A program made the translations under genes and the position numbers. A stretch of DNA of 64,000 nt from Alphaproteobacteria bacterium MedPE-SWcel (GTDB lineage Bacteria > Pseudomonadota > Alphaproteobacteria > Rhodobacterales > Rhodobacteraceae), in NCBI GenBank assembly GCA_001874255.1, contig MPDC01000007.1, positions 62,001 to 126,000 of the forward strand. Reading direction: 5' to 3'. The notes under the pieces were generated by a model. It ran no database searches and was not told the DNA's origin. It saw nothing but the letters and a program-made list of their open reading frames with translations. Position 1 is the stretch's first letter. Each line of letters begins with the position of its first letter. Below, one piece after another: positions 33,477-42,815 of the stretch.

Positions 33477-34280
33477 TTATCGAGCCTCTGCTTCAGTCAT
33501 TGCCGGGATGGCTGCATGAGTTGTGATCCCCCAGCCGGCGAGCGCATCGGCCAAGGCGGGATCGGGATCTCTTTCGGTGACAAAATCGGTGATCAGCTCC
33601 GGCTGGCAGGCCACAAAAGGCGCCCGTTTGTGGAGCTTTGACAGGTCGGCGACCACAATGACCCGCTCGGCTTGTCCTGCAATGGCGCGGGTGAGGTCGG
33701 CCTCCAGCGCGTTGCCGGTGACAAAGCCGTGCTGCGGCGACAGGCCATCCGCCCCGACGATCAGCGCGTCATAGGCAAACTGCTGGGCCAGGGCCTCGGC
33801 GGTGCGGCCAAAGCTGCCGCGCTCGGCGCGCATCACCTCGCCGCCGGTCAGAAACACCCGGCTGCCGTTGTTTCCCGCCAGCGACGCAATCGCGGGGATC
33901 GAATTGGTGACAACCGTCAGGCCACTGAGGCGGCGCAACTGTTCCGCAACATAGGTGGTGGTGGAGCCGACATTGAGAAAAACGGTCATCTTGTCGGCAA
34001 TCAGATCCGCGGCCTTGCGCGCGATTTCTGATTTGGCGGTGGCGTTTTTCTCCAATGCGCTGGAGTAAATCGGGGCGTCCTGCGGATGGCTGAGATAGGT
34101 GCCGCCATGCACCCGCTCCACCTTGCCCGCCTGCGCGAGCGTGCGCACGAGGCGGCGCACGGTTTCCTCCGACACCCCGAGCGCATGGGCAATCTGGGCA
34201 TTGCGCGCGGATCCGCCAAACCGCGCCAGCACCTCGAGGACCTCGTGGCCGCGATGCGGGATCTTGTCGCTGTCGTCCAT
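33477..34280 (-). CDS. DeoR-family transcriptional regulator
   Basis: 267 residues. The N-terminal DeoR helix-turn-helix (NAQIAHALGVSEETVRRLVRTL) is shown here in part; the wing follows as GKVERVHGGTYL. The C-terminal sensor domain has LNVGSTTTYVAEQL, the phosphosugar-binding type. ATG 34280 is chosen over the long leader to 34397, which lacks homology character. DeoR regulators usually repress carbohydrate operons until a sugar phosphate appears, so this one likely controls the importer downstream (69-base gap). Confidence 0.88.
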   Translation of the reverse strand: MDDSDKIPHRGHEVLEVLARFGGSARNAQIAHALGVSEETVRRLVRTLAQAGKVERVHGGTYLSHPQDAPIYSSALEKNATAKSEIARKAADLIADKMTVFLNVGSTTTYVAEQLRRLSGLTVVTNSIPAIASLAGNNGSRVFLTGGEVMRAERGSFGRTAEALAQQFAYDALIVGADGLSPQHGFVTGNALEADLTRAIAGQAERVIVVADLSKLHKRAPFVACQPELITDFVTERDPDPALADALAGWGITTHAAIPAMTEAEAR

Positions 34281-34503
34281 GGGGCGCGGCCTTTGTCCGA
34301 TTCTACGTGCCCCACAAAAGTGCACGAGGACGTGACAGTTTTGTGTATTATTTTGCAATGCATGACCGGTTTCGACCGAATTCCGGCCAAAACCCAAGCG
34401 TGAACCTATCGAAATTGCGGATTATCTATCTGGAAAAGAACAGCATTCTAAAATTTCATCAAACCCACAATTAAACACGCGTCACACCCTGCCTGAGGGG
34501 CAA
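34281..34503 (-). promoter_or_regulatory. Upstream region of the DeoR-type gene
   Basis: The gap of 223 bases is AT-rich in its upper half (about 34400-34480) and should hold the promoter of the regulator and importer operon. No convincing -35/-10 pair or long palindrome was found. Confidence 0.3.
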
Positions 34504-36039
34504 TCAGCGATGTCTTCGCCCCTGTTTCGGCCCCTCCGAGGTCACCGCGTCGAGGGACAGCAGGTGATTCATATTGCGCATCCGGTGCCGGAGCATGGCC
34601 TGCATCATCCGGTTCAGATCGCCCGCCCGCGCGGGATCGCCGGCCACATTTTCCATCTCTCCGGCGCCCTCGTGATCGAACAGAACCGGCGGCAGGTCGG
34701 CGGCAAAGACCACCAGCGTGAAGCGGCCATCACGCAGAATGGCGAGGTTGCTGTCGCTGGCCCCACTGCCAAGCGCCAGCTGCCAGGGGGTCGGCGTGAC
34801 CGGGTCGCCATAGTCGAGTTCCGAAAAACTGCAGCGTCGCCAGTCCGCGGGGGTCTCGCCTCTCAACAGCGGCATCAGCGACCGTCCGTCCACGGCGTTG
34901 GGCACCGGCTGGGCGTTGAAGTCCAGGATCGTCGGCATCAGGTCGATCGATTCCGTTGGCTCGTTGCGCACCAGACCGGCCTGCGCTGCGTTGCCCGGCA
35001 GCCGGATGCTGAGGGGGGTATGGTAGGCCGCGTCAAAAAACGTCTGTTTGCCCCACATGTGGTGATCGCCCAGCATTTCCCCGTGATCGGCGGTCATCAC
35101 CACCAGCGTGTTCTCATACTGGCCAGTTTGCTTCAGATAGGCGATCAGGCGGCCAAAGTGATGATCGACCTCGGTCGCGAGGCCAAGGTACACCGAGCGC
35201 AGCTCCTGCACGGTGTCAGGATCGGCCTCTGTCGTGTCCTGACCGACGACCATGTCGCGCAGCCGTGGTGCAGCCATGGCCGGACCACAGAAAGGGTGCA
35301 GGGCAGCTTCGGCCTCGGGGGTGGGCTGCGTCCGGGGGGCGGGCAGATTGGCCGGATCATACATGTCATTATAGGGCGCAGGCGCCACCAGCGGCGGATG
35401 GGGGCGGATATAGGTCACATGGGCGCACCAGCTCTGCCCCTCTAGCGCGGGCAGATGGTCCAGAACCCGGTCGGTCAGGAAGGCCGTGTCGCTGTCCTCG
35501 GCCCGGTAGAGCGCGGGGTCGCGTGGGCGCGGGGCGCGATCCCGTGGGGGGACCGGCCGGTAGAGATCGGCATAGGTGTCAAAGGCATAGCCGCGGGATT
35601 TCAGATGGGCGCGCCAGGGGTAGGATTCTTCGAACCGCATTTCCAGGACCTCGGAGAAGCCGTCCATTGGATGTTCATAGCTGTGCATCGCCGGGTCGCC
35701 GCTCGGGAATAGACGCGGATCCTGGGTGGTGTCGGTATAGCCGAACAACAGCGGTGTCAGCCCGGTTTTGCGCAGTTCCCGCGCGAGGTTGGGCGTATCA
35801 TGGCGCAAGGGCGTGCCATTGCGGACGCTGCGATGGTTCATCGCGTATTGCCCGGTCAGAATCGAGGTCCGCGACGGACCACAGGGGTTCACGACCGACA
35901 TATGGCGATCAAAAGAGACGGCCTCCTTGCGGAACTGACGGATATTGGGCAGGGCAACGCTCTGCGCCAAGGCACCGGACACGCAATCCGCACGGAGTTG
36001 ATCAAAGATCACGAACAGGATGTTTCGCGGCGTCTGCAT
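34504..36039 (-). CDS. Sulfatase-fold hydrolase, phosphonate monoester hydrolase-like
   Basis: 511 residues. The residue converted to formylglycine is C53 in NPCGPSRTS (C-x-P-S-R motif). Metal ligands are expected at D13 (FVIFDQLRAD) and in TADHGEMLGDHH. The segment NHRSVRNGTPL, followed by GYTDTTQDPR and YIRPHPPLVAPAPYNDMY, resembles Rhizobium/Burkholderia phosphonate monoester hydrolase, a promiscuous enzyme that also cleaves phosphodiesters and sulfates. It is probably cytoplasmic, with no signal peptide. It lies upstream of the DeoR/importer operon in the same direction and may act on the imported compound; this is inference. Confidence 0.85.
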   Translation of the reverse strand: MQTPRNILFVIFDQLRADCVSGALAQSVALPNIRQFRKEAVSFDRHMSVVNPCGPSRTSILTGQYAMNHRSVRNGTPLRHDTPNLARELRKTGLTPLLFGYTDTTQDPRLFPSGDPAMHSYEHPMDGFSEVLEMRFEESYPWRAHLKSRGYAFDTYADLYRPVPPRDRAPRPRDPALYRAEDSDTAFLTDRVLDHLPALEGQSWCAHVTYIRPHPPLVAPAPYNDMYDPANLPAPRTQPTPEAEAALHPFCGPAMAAPRLRDMVVGQDTTEADPDTVQELRSVYLGLATEVDHHFGRLIAYLKQTGQYENTLVVMTADHGEMLGDHHMWGKQTFFDAAYHTPLSIRLPGNAAQAGLVRNEPTESIDLMPTILDFNAQPVPNAVDGRSLMPLLRGETPADWRRCSFSELDYGDPVTPTPWQLALGSGASDSNLAILRDGRFTLVVFAADLPPVLFDHEGAGEMENVAGDPARAGDLNRMMQAMLRHRMRNMNHLLSLDAVTSEGPKQGRRHR

Positions 36040-36095
36040 TCGGTATCCTCTGGGTCCGGGGGCGGGAGTCAGTCGGTCCTCATGGAGTGGACTGT

Positions 36096-36129
36096 AAACA
36101 GCCCTGCAGGGAAAACAGCCCTGCAGGGA
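36096..36129. repeat. 17-bp perfect direct repeat, two copies
   Basis: AAACAGCCCTGCAGGGA occurs at 36096-36112 and again at 36113-36129 without a mismatch. Each copy contains the palindrome CCCTGCAGGG. It lies about 60 bases upstream of the sulfatase-fold start, so it could be a pair of operators. Confidence 0.9.
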
Positions 36130-36181
36130 TTTGCGGAATTTTCATACCGGGCGTCAAGCCGCGGAGTACGGAGACGGTCGC

Positions 36182-36217
36182 ACTGTGCGGGGGACTGTGC
36201 GGGGGACTGTGCGGGGG
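36182..36217. repeat. 12-bp perfect tandem repeat, three copies
   Basis: ACTGTGCGGGGG is repeated exactly at 36182, 36194 and 36206. The exact identity of the three units suggests recent expansion. Confidence 0.93.
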
Positions 36218-36348
36218 GCGGTTCCTGCGTCAGGACGCGCGCTGGCGACGTGCCGCCCCTCAGCTGGGCGCCGCAAAGGCGCCGAGATGCCAGAGCGGCC
36301 GGTTCCAACCGGTCCGCCGCCGGTTGCAAGATCCACCGCCGGTGGCAA

Positions 36349-36387
36349 GCCTGTGGCCGCCCGCAGGGGATGCGGGCGGCCACAGGC
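36349..36387 (-). terminator. Strong hairpin downstream of the chemoreceptor gene
   Basis: A 17-base perfect stem (36349-36365 with 36371-36387; arm begins GCCTGTGGCCGCCCGCA) closes a five-base loop. It lies just past the chemoreceptor stop on the minus strand. There is only a short TT after it, so it is a terminator or 3'-end stabiliser. Confidence 0.75.
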
Positions 36388-36414
36388 ATCCGGCAAGAGC
36401 GCCGATGCCCCGGT

Positions 36415-38181
36415 TCAGGAGGCGCGCTGGAGGTTCGCTTTGTCGCGGCTGTCCACCTGGAACTGACGGGCGTTGCGGGCCAGCACGTCCGCCTCGTCGC
36501 GCAGGCGTTGGGTCGTTGCCGAGGTTTCCTCGAACATCGCCGCGTTTTGCTGCGTCACCTGATCCAGTTGATCGGCAGCTGACGTGATTTCCGACAGGCT
36601 GGTGGATTGCTCGCGCGCGGCTTCGGCCAATGCGGTGACCGTCTGGCTGATTGCCGCGATATGGCCGTTGATTTCGTCCAGCGCAGCGCCGGAATCCCGT
36701 GCCAGGGCCACTCCGGTCTCGACCTCGCGGCTGGCATTGGTGATCAATTCGGCGATCTCGCGGGCCGCATCCGAGGATTTCCCGGCCAGCGCGCGCACTT
36801 CTCCTGCGACCACGGCAAAGCCGCGGCCGGCTTCGCCCGCCCGCGCGGCCTCGACCCCTGCGTTCAGGGCCAGAAGGCTGGTCTGGAAGGAAATATCGTC
36901 GATCAGCGAGGTAATGCTGGAAATCTTCTGAGAGCTTTCTTCGATCCCCATCATTGCATCAATGGTGCGTTTCACCACCTGAGCACCACGTTCCGTGCGC
37001 TCACTTGCCTGTTTCACCCGGTCGGAGGCTGCGCGGCTTTCGTCTGCCGAGTTCTTGACCGAGGTCGACAGTTCCGTGAGGGCCGCAGAGGTCTCTTCCA
37101 GCGACGCAGCCTGCGTTTCAGTGCGCATGCCCAACTCGCGGGAGGAGGCGTCCAACGAACCGCTTTCCTGTTCGATCTGGACCACTCCGGCAATCATCTT
37201 GCGCATGAGGTCGGAAATCTGGGTCACGGTTGCGTTAAAGTCCTCGGCCACCTGGCGGAACTCTTCGGGCATGTCGTCCTCGACACGTACCGTGAGGTCG
37301 CCGGCCGCGAATTTGGCCAGCCGCTGGCTGAGGATGGCGACAACGCGTTGGCGATCCTCGTCCTTGGTCCGGGCGTCTTGTTCCATCGCGGCCTGCATCT
37401 GAAGGCCATCGCGGAAATTTGCCACCGCCTGTGCCATACGGCCGACTTCACTGCGGTCTTTCAGGCTGGGGACTTCGCTGTCGAGGTCGCCGTCGGACAT
37501 GGAGGTCATACGGGCCTGCAGCGCATTCAACGGCGGCAGCGTGTTGCGGATGATCAATGACGAGGCAAGCGTCATCAAGACGACGCCAATGCCCAGGCCG
37601 ACGACCGCCGCGAGACGCAGGGTGCCAAGCGCGTTTTCGATATCATCCACATAGGAGCCGGTTCCAACAACCCATCCCCAGGGTTCATAGAACAGGGCAT
37701 AGCCGATCTTTGGTTCGATGGCCTCGGTCTTGGGGTTGTTGAAATAATAGGTAATGCGCGACACGCCGGTCTCGGTGATGCCATTCAGGAATTCCTGGAA
37801 GATCTTGATGCCGGTCACATCCTCGACTTCGATCTGGTTTTCACCGATCCATTCCGGTTTGAAAGGGTGGGCTCGCATGGTCCCGTCGAGGTCGAAGGCA
37901 AACATGTAGCCGCTTCCGGAGAAACGGATGACTTCGAGCAGGCGGCGTCCTTCTGTCTGGGCGGCCTCCAGGGTCATTTCACCCGCTTCGACGCGGAGGT
38001 TCAGATCATCGAGCAGGCTGATCGAGGTATCGGTGATCTTGTGCATTTCATCGTTGCGCTGCTCGTAAGCTTGTTTTGTGGAACTGTTCAGCATGAAAAT
38101 GGTAAGAGAGGATGCCACGATCAGAGCCAACGCAACGATGGCGTAAATTCTGGTGGACAATCCATAAAAAACGGCTGGCAT
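36415..38181 (-). CDS. Methyl-accepting chemotaxis protein with sCache_2 sensor
   Basis: 588 residues. TM1 at about 10-31, a periplasmic single Cache domain (sCache_2) at about 35-185 (SGSGYMFAFDLDGTMRAHPF, shortened from the domain core; EPWGWVVGTGSYVDDI near its end), TM2 at about 187-209, then HAMP segments. The signalling tip is FQTSLLALNAGVEAARAGE followed by GRGFAVVAGEVRALAGKSS. sCache_2 receptors often sense small organic acids. No other chemotaxis gene is near, so the receptor is an orphan in this window. Confidence 0.93.
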   Translation of the reverse strand: MPAVFYGLSTRIYAIVALALIVASSLTIFMLNSSTKQAYEQRNDEMHKITDTSISLLDDLNLRVEAGEMTLEAAQTEGRRLLEVIRFSGSGYMFAFDLDGTMRAHPFKPEWIGENQIEVEDVTGIKIFQEFLNGITETGVSRITYYFNNPKTEAIEPKIGYALFYEPWGWVVGTGSYVDDIENALGTLRLAAVVGLGIGVVLMTLASSLIIRNTLPPLNALQARMTSMSDGDLDSEVPSLKDRSEVGRMAQAVANFRDGLQMQAAMEQDARTKDEDRQRVVAILSQRLAKFAAGDLTVRVEDDMPEEFRQVAEDFNATVTQISDLMRKMIAGVVQIEQESGSLDASSRELGMRTETQAASLEETSAALTELSTSVKNSADESRAASDRVKQASERTERGAQVVKRTIDAMMGIEESSQKISSITSLIDDISFQTSLLALNAGVEAARAGEAGRGFAVVAGEVRALAGKSSDAAREIAELITNASREVETGVALARDSGAALDEINGHIAAISQTVTALAEAAREQSTSLSEITSAADQLDQVTQQNAAMFEETSATTQRLRDEADVLARNARQFQVDSRDKANLQRAS

Positions 38182-38379
38182 GATGATGTGTGCTCTTTGG
38201 GTTTAAGGTTGGCTTTCAGTTTCTCGCAAAAACGCTAATGGGTGATTTACAGACGCCGTTTTTTCAATGTGTTCTCTGACGCAGACGGGCCTTTGGACCA
38301 GAGTCAGAGCTGGCGTAGTCGCCTTGTCTCTTGGTGCCTTCGAGCAGGAAGAGGGTGGTCCAACCGTAATTCATGAATA

Positions 38380-38408
38380 AAAAACGCCCGGCGGAACCGG
38401 GCGTTTTT
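38380..38408 (-). terminator. Rho-independent terminator of icd (bidirectional form)
   Basis: AAAAACGCCCGG (38380-38391) pairs with CCGGGCGTTTTT (38397-38408) around CGGAA. Read on the minus strand it ends in a T-tract, as expected 26 bases past the isocitrate dehydrogenase stop; the plus strand also ends in T. Confidence 0.9.
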
Positions 38409-38433
38409 CGGATCTGACTGAACCGGGTGGCGT

Positions 38434-40647
38434 TTAGCCGATGATCCCATTCAACGTGGCAGAGGGCCGCATCACTTCGGATTTTTTCGCGACCGACGGG
38501 TGGTAATATCCGCCGATGTCGGCAGGTTTGCCCTGAGCCGCCGCCAGTTCCGACAGGATGGCCGCTTCGCTGGAGGCCAATGCCGCCGCAATCGGAGCGA
38601 AATGGGCCGCCAGATCCGCATCGTCGCTCTGGGCGGCGAGGGCCTCGGCCCAGTAGCGGGCAAACCAGTAGTGGCTGTCGCGGTTGTCCGGCTCGCCGAC
38701 CTTGCGCGAGGGCGATTTGTTGTTGTCGAGAATGCCTTGGGTCGCGACTTCGGCTGCGGCGCCGAGCACACCCGCCTTGGCGTTGCCCTTGACGTCCGCG
38801 AGGAAGTTCAAGCTCTCGCCGAGGGCGCAGAACTCGCCCATGGAATCCCAGCGCAGGTGGTTTTCTTCCACCAATTGCTGCACGTGCTTGGGGGCGGAGC
38901 CACCGGCGCCGGTTTCAAACAATCCGCCGCCGTTCATCAGCTTCACGATCGACAGCATCTTGGCCGAGGTGCCCAGTTCCAGAATCGGGAACAGATCGGT
39001 CAGGTAGTCCCGCAGCACATTGCCGGTGATGGCGATGCTGTCCTTGCCTGCGGTGATCGTCTCGAGGCTCTGACGGGTCGCTTCGCGTGGCGCCATGATC
39101 AGGAATTTGTCAGCAACACCAGCGGCTTCCAGCGCGGGGACCACGTAGTTGATCAGCTCCGCGTCATGGGCGCGGTTGGCATCGAGCCAGAAGATCGCTT
39201 CGGATCCGGTCAGGCGCTGACGGTCCAGCGCCAGTTGGATCCAGTTCTCGATCGGCGCCTTCTTGACGGTGCAGGCGCGCCAGATGTCACCGGCCTCGAC
39301 GTCGTGGGAATGCAATGTCTCGCCATTGGCCAGAACGATGCGGATGGTGCCGTCTGCGGGGGCTTCGAAGGTGGTGGGATGCGAGCCGTATTCCTCCGCC
39401 TTCTGGGCCATCAGGCCAACGTTGGCGACAGAGCCCGCCGTGGTCACATCCAGCGCGCCATTGGCTTTGAAGAAATTGATGCTCTCGTCATAGACCGTGG
39501 CATAGCAATTGTCGGGGATGACGCAGTTCACGTCCCCTTTGTTGCCTTTGGAATCCCACCCCTTGCCGCCGGCGCGGATCACCGCAGGCATGGAGGCATC
39601 GATGATCACATCGGAGGGCACATGCAGGTTGGTGATGCCCTTGTCGCTGTCGACCATATACATCTCGGGGCGTTCGGCCCGGACCGCATCGATGGCGGCA
39701 AGGATCTCGGGCGAGTCCTTCACGCGCTCCAGCAGGTCACCCATGCCGGAATTCGCGCTCACGCCCAAGGCCTTCAATTCGCTGGCATATGTCTCGAAGA
39801 CCGGCTTCAGCCAGGCCTTGACGGCATAGCCGAAGATAATGGGGTCAGAGACCTTCATCATCGTGGCCTTCATGTGGATCGAGAACATGGTGCCGTCGGA
39901 TTTTGTGTCCTCGATCGCGGTCTCGAGGAAGGCCGACAGCGCCTTGACCGACAGGAAGGTGGCATCGGTGACGGTGCCTTCGGCCAGGGGCCAGCCGTCT
40001 TTCAACACGGAGACCGCGCCGTCTTTGCCGATGAATTCGATCTTGGCATCTCCGGCCTGTGCCGCTGTCAGGGTCGCGGATTTCTCGTTGGCGTAGAAAT
40101 CATTGCCCGGCATGGACGAGACTTTGGTCTTGCTGTCGCCAGCCCATTTCCCCATCGAATGCGGATTGTTCCGGGCATAGTTCTTCACCGCTTTGGCGGC
40201 GCGGCGGTCAGAGTTGCCTTCTCGCAGGACCGGGTTCACCGCGGACCCTTTGATCGCGTCGTAGCGGGCGCGGATCGCCTTTTCGGCATCCGTGGACGGC
40301 GCTTCGGGATAGTCGGGCAGGGCGTATCCCTGACCCTGCAGCTCGGTCACTGCGGCCACCAGCTGCGGTACCGATGCCGAGACGTTCGGCAATTTGATCA
40401 CATTGGCGTCCGGGGTCTTTACCAGCTCGCCCAATGCGGCCAGATCGTCGCTTTGGCGCTGGTCTTCGGTCAGGGCCTCGGGAAAGGTCGCGAGGATCCG
40501 GGCCGCCAGAGAAATGTCCTTGGTGCCGACGGAGACGCCTGCGGCCTCAGCAAATTTGCGAATGATCGGCAGGAAGGACGCCGAGGCCAGCTCGGGCGCT
40601 TCGTCTACGATGGTATACAATATGTCCGGCGTTGAATGTTCTGCCAT
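38434..40647 (-). CDS. icd: NADP-dependent isocitrate dehydrogenase, monomeric type
   Basis: 737 residues, the size of the monomeric (type II) isocitrate dehydrogenase and unrelated in length to the 400-residue dimeric form. Characteristic segments include [56 protein letters not shown]-type (here [19 protein letters not shown]) and [12 protein letters not shown]. It converts isocitrate to 2-oxoglutarate and makes NADPH in the TCA cycle. Start ATG 40647 is followed at once by [17 protein letters not shown]; the frame open to 41058 is not used. It stands alone with its own terminator. Confidence 0.95.
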   Translation of the reverse strand: MAEHSTPDILYTIVDEAPELASASFLPIIRKFAEAAGVSVGTKDISLAARILATFPEALTEDQRQSDDLAALGELVKTPDANVIKLPNVSASVPQLVAAVTELQGQGYALPDYPEAPSTDAEKAIRARYDAIKGSAVNPVLREGNSDRRAAKAVKNYARNNPHSMGKWAGDSKTKVSSMPGNDFYANEKSATLTAAQAGDAKIEFIGKDGAVSVLKDGWPLAEGTVTDATFLSVKALSAFLETAIEDTKSDGTMFSIHMKATMMKVSDPIIFGYAVKAWLKPVFETYASELKALGVSANSGMGDLLERVKDSPEILAAIDAVRAERPEMYMVDSDKGITNLHVPSDVIIDASMPAVIRAGGKGWDSKGNKGDVNCVIPDNCYATVYDESINFFKANGALDVTTAGSVANVGLMAQKAEEYGSHPTTFEAPADGTIRIVLANGETLHSHDVEAGDIWRACTVKKAPIENWIQLALDRQRLTGSEAIFWLDANRAHDAELINYVVPALEAAGVADKFLIMAPREATRQSLETITAGKDSIAITGNVLRDYLTDLFPILELGTSAKMLSIVKLMNGGGLFETGAGGSAPKHVQQLVEENHLRWDSMGEFCALGESLNFLADVKGNAKAGVLGAAAEVATQGILDNNKSPSRKVGEPDNRDSHYWFARYWAEALAAQSDDADLAAHFAPIAAALASSEAAILSELAAAQGKPADIGGYYHPSVAKKSEVMRPSATLNGIIG

Positions 40648-40973
40648 GTTCCACAACCTTTCTGCGAATACGGAAGTTGGTGTTGCGTCATTTCTGCGGC
40701 GCTTGGGCCGCGCCACCCAGGGGCCCGGTCCGAGGTGGGGAACGCTCGAAGCCGGAATTGCGTGATGTCTACACGCCTCTCCTAGACCACAGGATTGCGC
40801 AAGGCAATTGTCTCGGTCGGTTTTCCACGCCCAGACGCGGCAAGTTTTTTGGGATTTGACTATCCTTGAGCGGATTTCCCCGTCCCGGCGGCGCCAATGG
40901 CCTCGGTTGCGGCGGCGACAGGGACGGGGACAGGGGCGGGGACAGGGTCGGCGACAGGGCTTGTCGGGATGTC
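40648..40973. other. 326-base gap between SH3-protein and isocitrate dehydrogenase genes
   Basis: No gene is supported. The part next to 40647 must hold the icd promoter on the minus strand; TTTTTTGGGATTTGACT at about 40844-40860 gives an AT-rich patch. The part next to 40973 holds a GC-rich 12-bp tandem repeat (listed separately). Confidence 0.6.
40917..40960. repeat. 12-bp tandem repeat, about 3.7 copies
   Basis: Units GACAGGGACGGG (40917), GACAGGGGCGGG (40929), GACAGGGTCGGC (40941) and a partial GACAGGGC (40953). It sits just past the 3' end of the SH3-protein gene. Confidence 0.92.
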
Positions 40974-41558
40974 CTATTCGCGCAGCTCTTGCGCCCCAAC
41001 ACCCCAGAGCTTTTGCTTCGGCGCCCAGCCGTGGTGCCCGCCTGCGGTGATCTCGCACCAGTTGATTTCGCAGGCGCCCAGGTGCGCGACCACGCCCAGT
41101 TCAAAGGCGGCGATCACGGGGGCGGTTTCCTCCGGGCGGGACCGGACGCGCAGCATGTCCTCTTCGATCAGGACCGTGCGGATGCCGCTCAACAGCGCGT
41201 AATGCACCCAGCCGCCGGCGCCATCGCGGTCCCGGACCCGGCGCCAATGGCCATATTCTGCGGTGATTTCCAACGGCATGCCGCGCCGCTTGAACACCCA
41301 GTCAATCCGGTGGGTCAGCGACGGGCCCCGGCGCACGTTGCCTTCGGAGGCCTTCATCGAGACAAACCGGGGCAGCGGCAGGTTGGTCACCGGCCCGCGT
41401 TCTGGCTCCGGCATCTCCTGCGCCGCCACCCCGGTCCCCGGAGATGCCGCCAGACACAGCGCGAGACTCAGCAGCAGCACGGCGCCTGCCACAGCACGCG
41501 GGATACCGCGGTTGCGGCGGGAGGTACCTGTTCTTTTTTGCACGGCCTGTCTGCTCAT
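40974..41558 (-). CDS. Exported SH3-like domain protein
   Basis: 194 residues. A basic N-terminus and hydrophobic core ([18 protein letters not shown]) form a signal peptide ending near VAAQ. Two bacterial SH3-like segments follow: [23 protein letters not shown] with a paired-arginine RRGPS motif (shortened in meaning), and [20 protein letters not shown]. Such proteins are common next to a D-2-hydroxyacid dehydrogenase in Rhodobacterales and probably bind cell-wall or periplasmic partners. ATG 41558 is chosen from several; its ribosome site is poor. It is divergent from the dehydrogenase gene. Confidence 0.82.
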   Translation of the reverse strand: MSRQAVQKRTGTSRRNRGIPRAVAGAVLLLSLALCLAASPGTGVAAQEMPEPERGPVTNLPLPRFVSMKASEGNVRRGPSLTHRIDWVFKRRGMPLEITAEYGHWRRVRDRDGAGGWVHYALLSGIRTVLIEEDMLRVRSRPEETAPVIAAFELGVVAHLGACEINWCEITAGGHHGWAPKQKLWGVGAQELRE

Positions 41559-41719
41559 TCTTGTCACGGACACCTTGTTTTTATGACGCTGACGCCCTCT
41601 GATCCCGAAGATCCCAATACTGCATTGGCTGCCGGGGTGGAAGGGTGCTTGTGCCCGCAATTATCTTGCGACACGATGCCATGGAACAGATAGATTTGCA
41701 TAGCCGAGGGAGTAGGCAA

Positions 41720-42706
41720 GTGCCCAGAGACCGCCTGAGTGTTGTTGTTACGCGACGGTTGCCGGAGCCGGTGGAAACCCGCCTCAGCGAATTGTTTGAC
41801 GTGCGGCTGCGCAGCGATGACACGCCGATGACCCGCGCCGAACTCGCCGCCGCCATGAAAGAAACCGATGTGCTGGTGCCCACGGTCACCGATACCATCG
41901 ACGCGGCCCTGCTTGGCCAATCAGGCGAGCGTTTGCGGCTGATCGCAAATTACGGCGCGGGGGTGGACAATATCGACGTTGCCACAGCCCGCCAGCGCGG
42001 CATTCTGGTGTCGAACACGCCCGGCGTTCTGACCGATGACACCGCCGATATGACGATGGCGCTGATCATGGCCGTGGTGCGCCGCATCCCCGAAGGTCTC
42101 GCCGTCATGCAAAAGGGCGAATGGGATGGCTGGGCGCCGACCGCCTTGCTGGGGGGGCGTCTGGCGGGGCGTCGGTTGGGGATTCTCGGCATGGGGCGCA
42201 TCGGTCAGGCCGTGGCCCGGCGGGCGCGCGCCTTTGGCATGCAGGTCCATTACAACAACCGCCGCCGGTTGCGCCCGGAGGTCGAGGAGGCGCTGGAGGC
42301 CACCTGGTGGGAAAGCCTCGACCAGATGGTGGCGCGGATGGATGTGATCTCGGTGCATTGCCCCTCGACGCCCTCGACCTTCCATTTGATGAATGCCCGG
42401 CGGCTCAAGCTGTTGAAACCCGAGGCGGTGATCGTGAATACCTCTCGCGGCGAAGTGATCGACGAGAACGCCCTGACGCGCGGCCTGCGGGCCGGGGAAA
42501 TCGCCGGGGCGGGGCTTGATGTTTATGAACATGGCACCACCATCAACCCGCGCCTGCGCGAATTGGCCAACGTGGTGTTGCTGCCGCATATGGGGTCCGC
42601 CACTCTGGAGGGGCGGATCGAGATGGGCGAAAAAGTATTGTTGAATATCAAGACATTCGAAGACGGGCATCGTCCGCCGGATCAGGTGGTGCCCTCGATG
42701 CTGTAG
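41720..42706 (+). CDS. D-2-hydroxyacid dehydrogenase (glyoxylate/hydroxypyruvate reductase type)
   Basis: 328 residues. The nucleotide-binding motif is LGILGMGRIGQAVARRA. The catalytic residues are R in NTSRGEVIDE, E in AGLDVYEHG and H in LPHMGSAT. It reduces glyoxylate, hydroxypyruvate or a related 2-oxo acid with NAD(P)H. The start taken is GTG 41720, 7 bases after GGGAG; an ATG at 41681 is an alternative but adds residues that do not look like the family. It is transcribed away from the SH3-protein gene. Confidence 0.88.
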   Translation: MPRDRLSVVVTRRLPEPVETRLSELFDVRLRSDDTPMTRAELAAAMKETDVLVPTVTDTIDAALLGQSGERLRLIANYGAGVDNIDVATARQRGILVSNTPGVLTDDTADMTMALIMAVVRRIPEGLAVMQKGEWDGWAPTALLGGRLAGRRLGILGMGRIGQAVARRARAFGMQVHYNNRRRLRPEVEEALEATWWESLDQMVARMDVISVHCPSTPSTFHLMNARRLKLLKPEAVIVNTSRGEVIDENALTRGLRAGEIAGAGLDVYEHGTTINPRLRELANVVLLPHMGSATLEGRIEMGEKVLLNIKTFEDGHRPPDQVVPSML

Positions 42707-42727
42707 GGGCGGATTGCTCCTCTGGTC

Positions 42728-42779
42728 GGCAGGCAGGACAGGCAGGCGGGGCAGGCCGACGGGACAGGCAGGCAGAGCG
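42728..42779. repeat. 13-bp tandem repeat, four copies, upstream of ggt
   Basis: Units GGCAGGCAGGACA (42728), GGCAGGCGGGGCA (42741), GGCCGACGGGACA (42754) and GGCAGGCAGAGCG (42767). On the opposite strand they contain TGCCTGCC, the same octamer as the 13-bp units at 10920, so the two arrays may be one family. Confidence 0.9.
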
Positions 42780-42815
42780 GGTCCGTGGACGCAGCGGTCA
42801 GACAGGGAGGAAGAC

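Larger units (their letters stand above)
36040..36414. other. 375-base gap between chemoreceptor and sulfatase-fold genes
   Basis: No credible gene was found. The gap holds two tandem repeats (listed separately), a 17-bp perfect hairpin, and several short GC-rich inverted segments such as CCACCGCCGGTGG (about 36333-36345). It must carry the promoter of the sulfatase-fold gene on the minus strand, but none could be assigned. Confidence 0.6.

Noticed and set aside
36182-36217. G-rich 12-bp repeats considered as a G-quadruplex regulatory element
   Set aside because: Each unit has a single G-run, so only three or four runs are spaced by seven bases; possible, but nothing beyond the repeat itself supports it.
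38500-40635. 711-codon plus-strand frame opposite isocitrate dehydrogenase
   Set aside because: Shadow frame rich in G, R, D and H; isocitrate dehydrogenase is beyond doubt.
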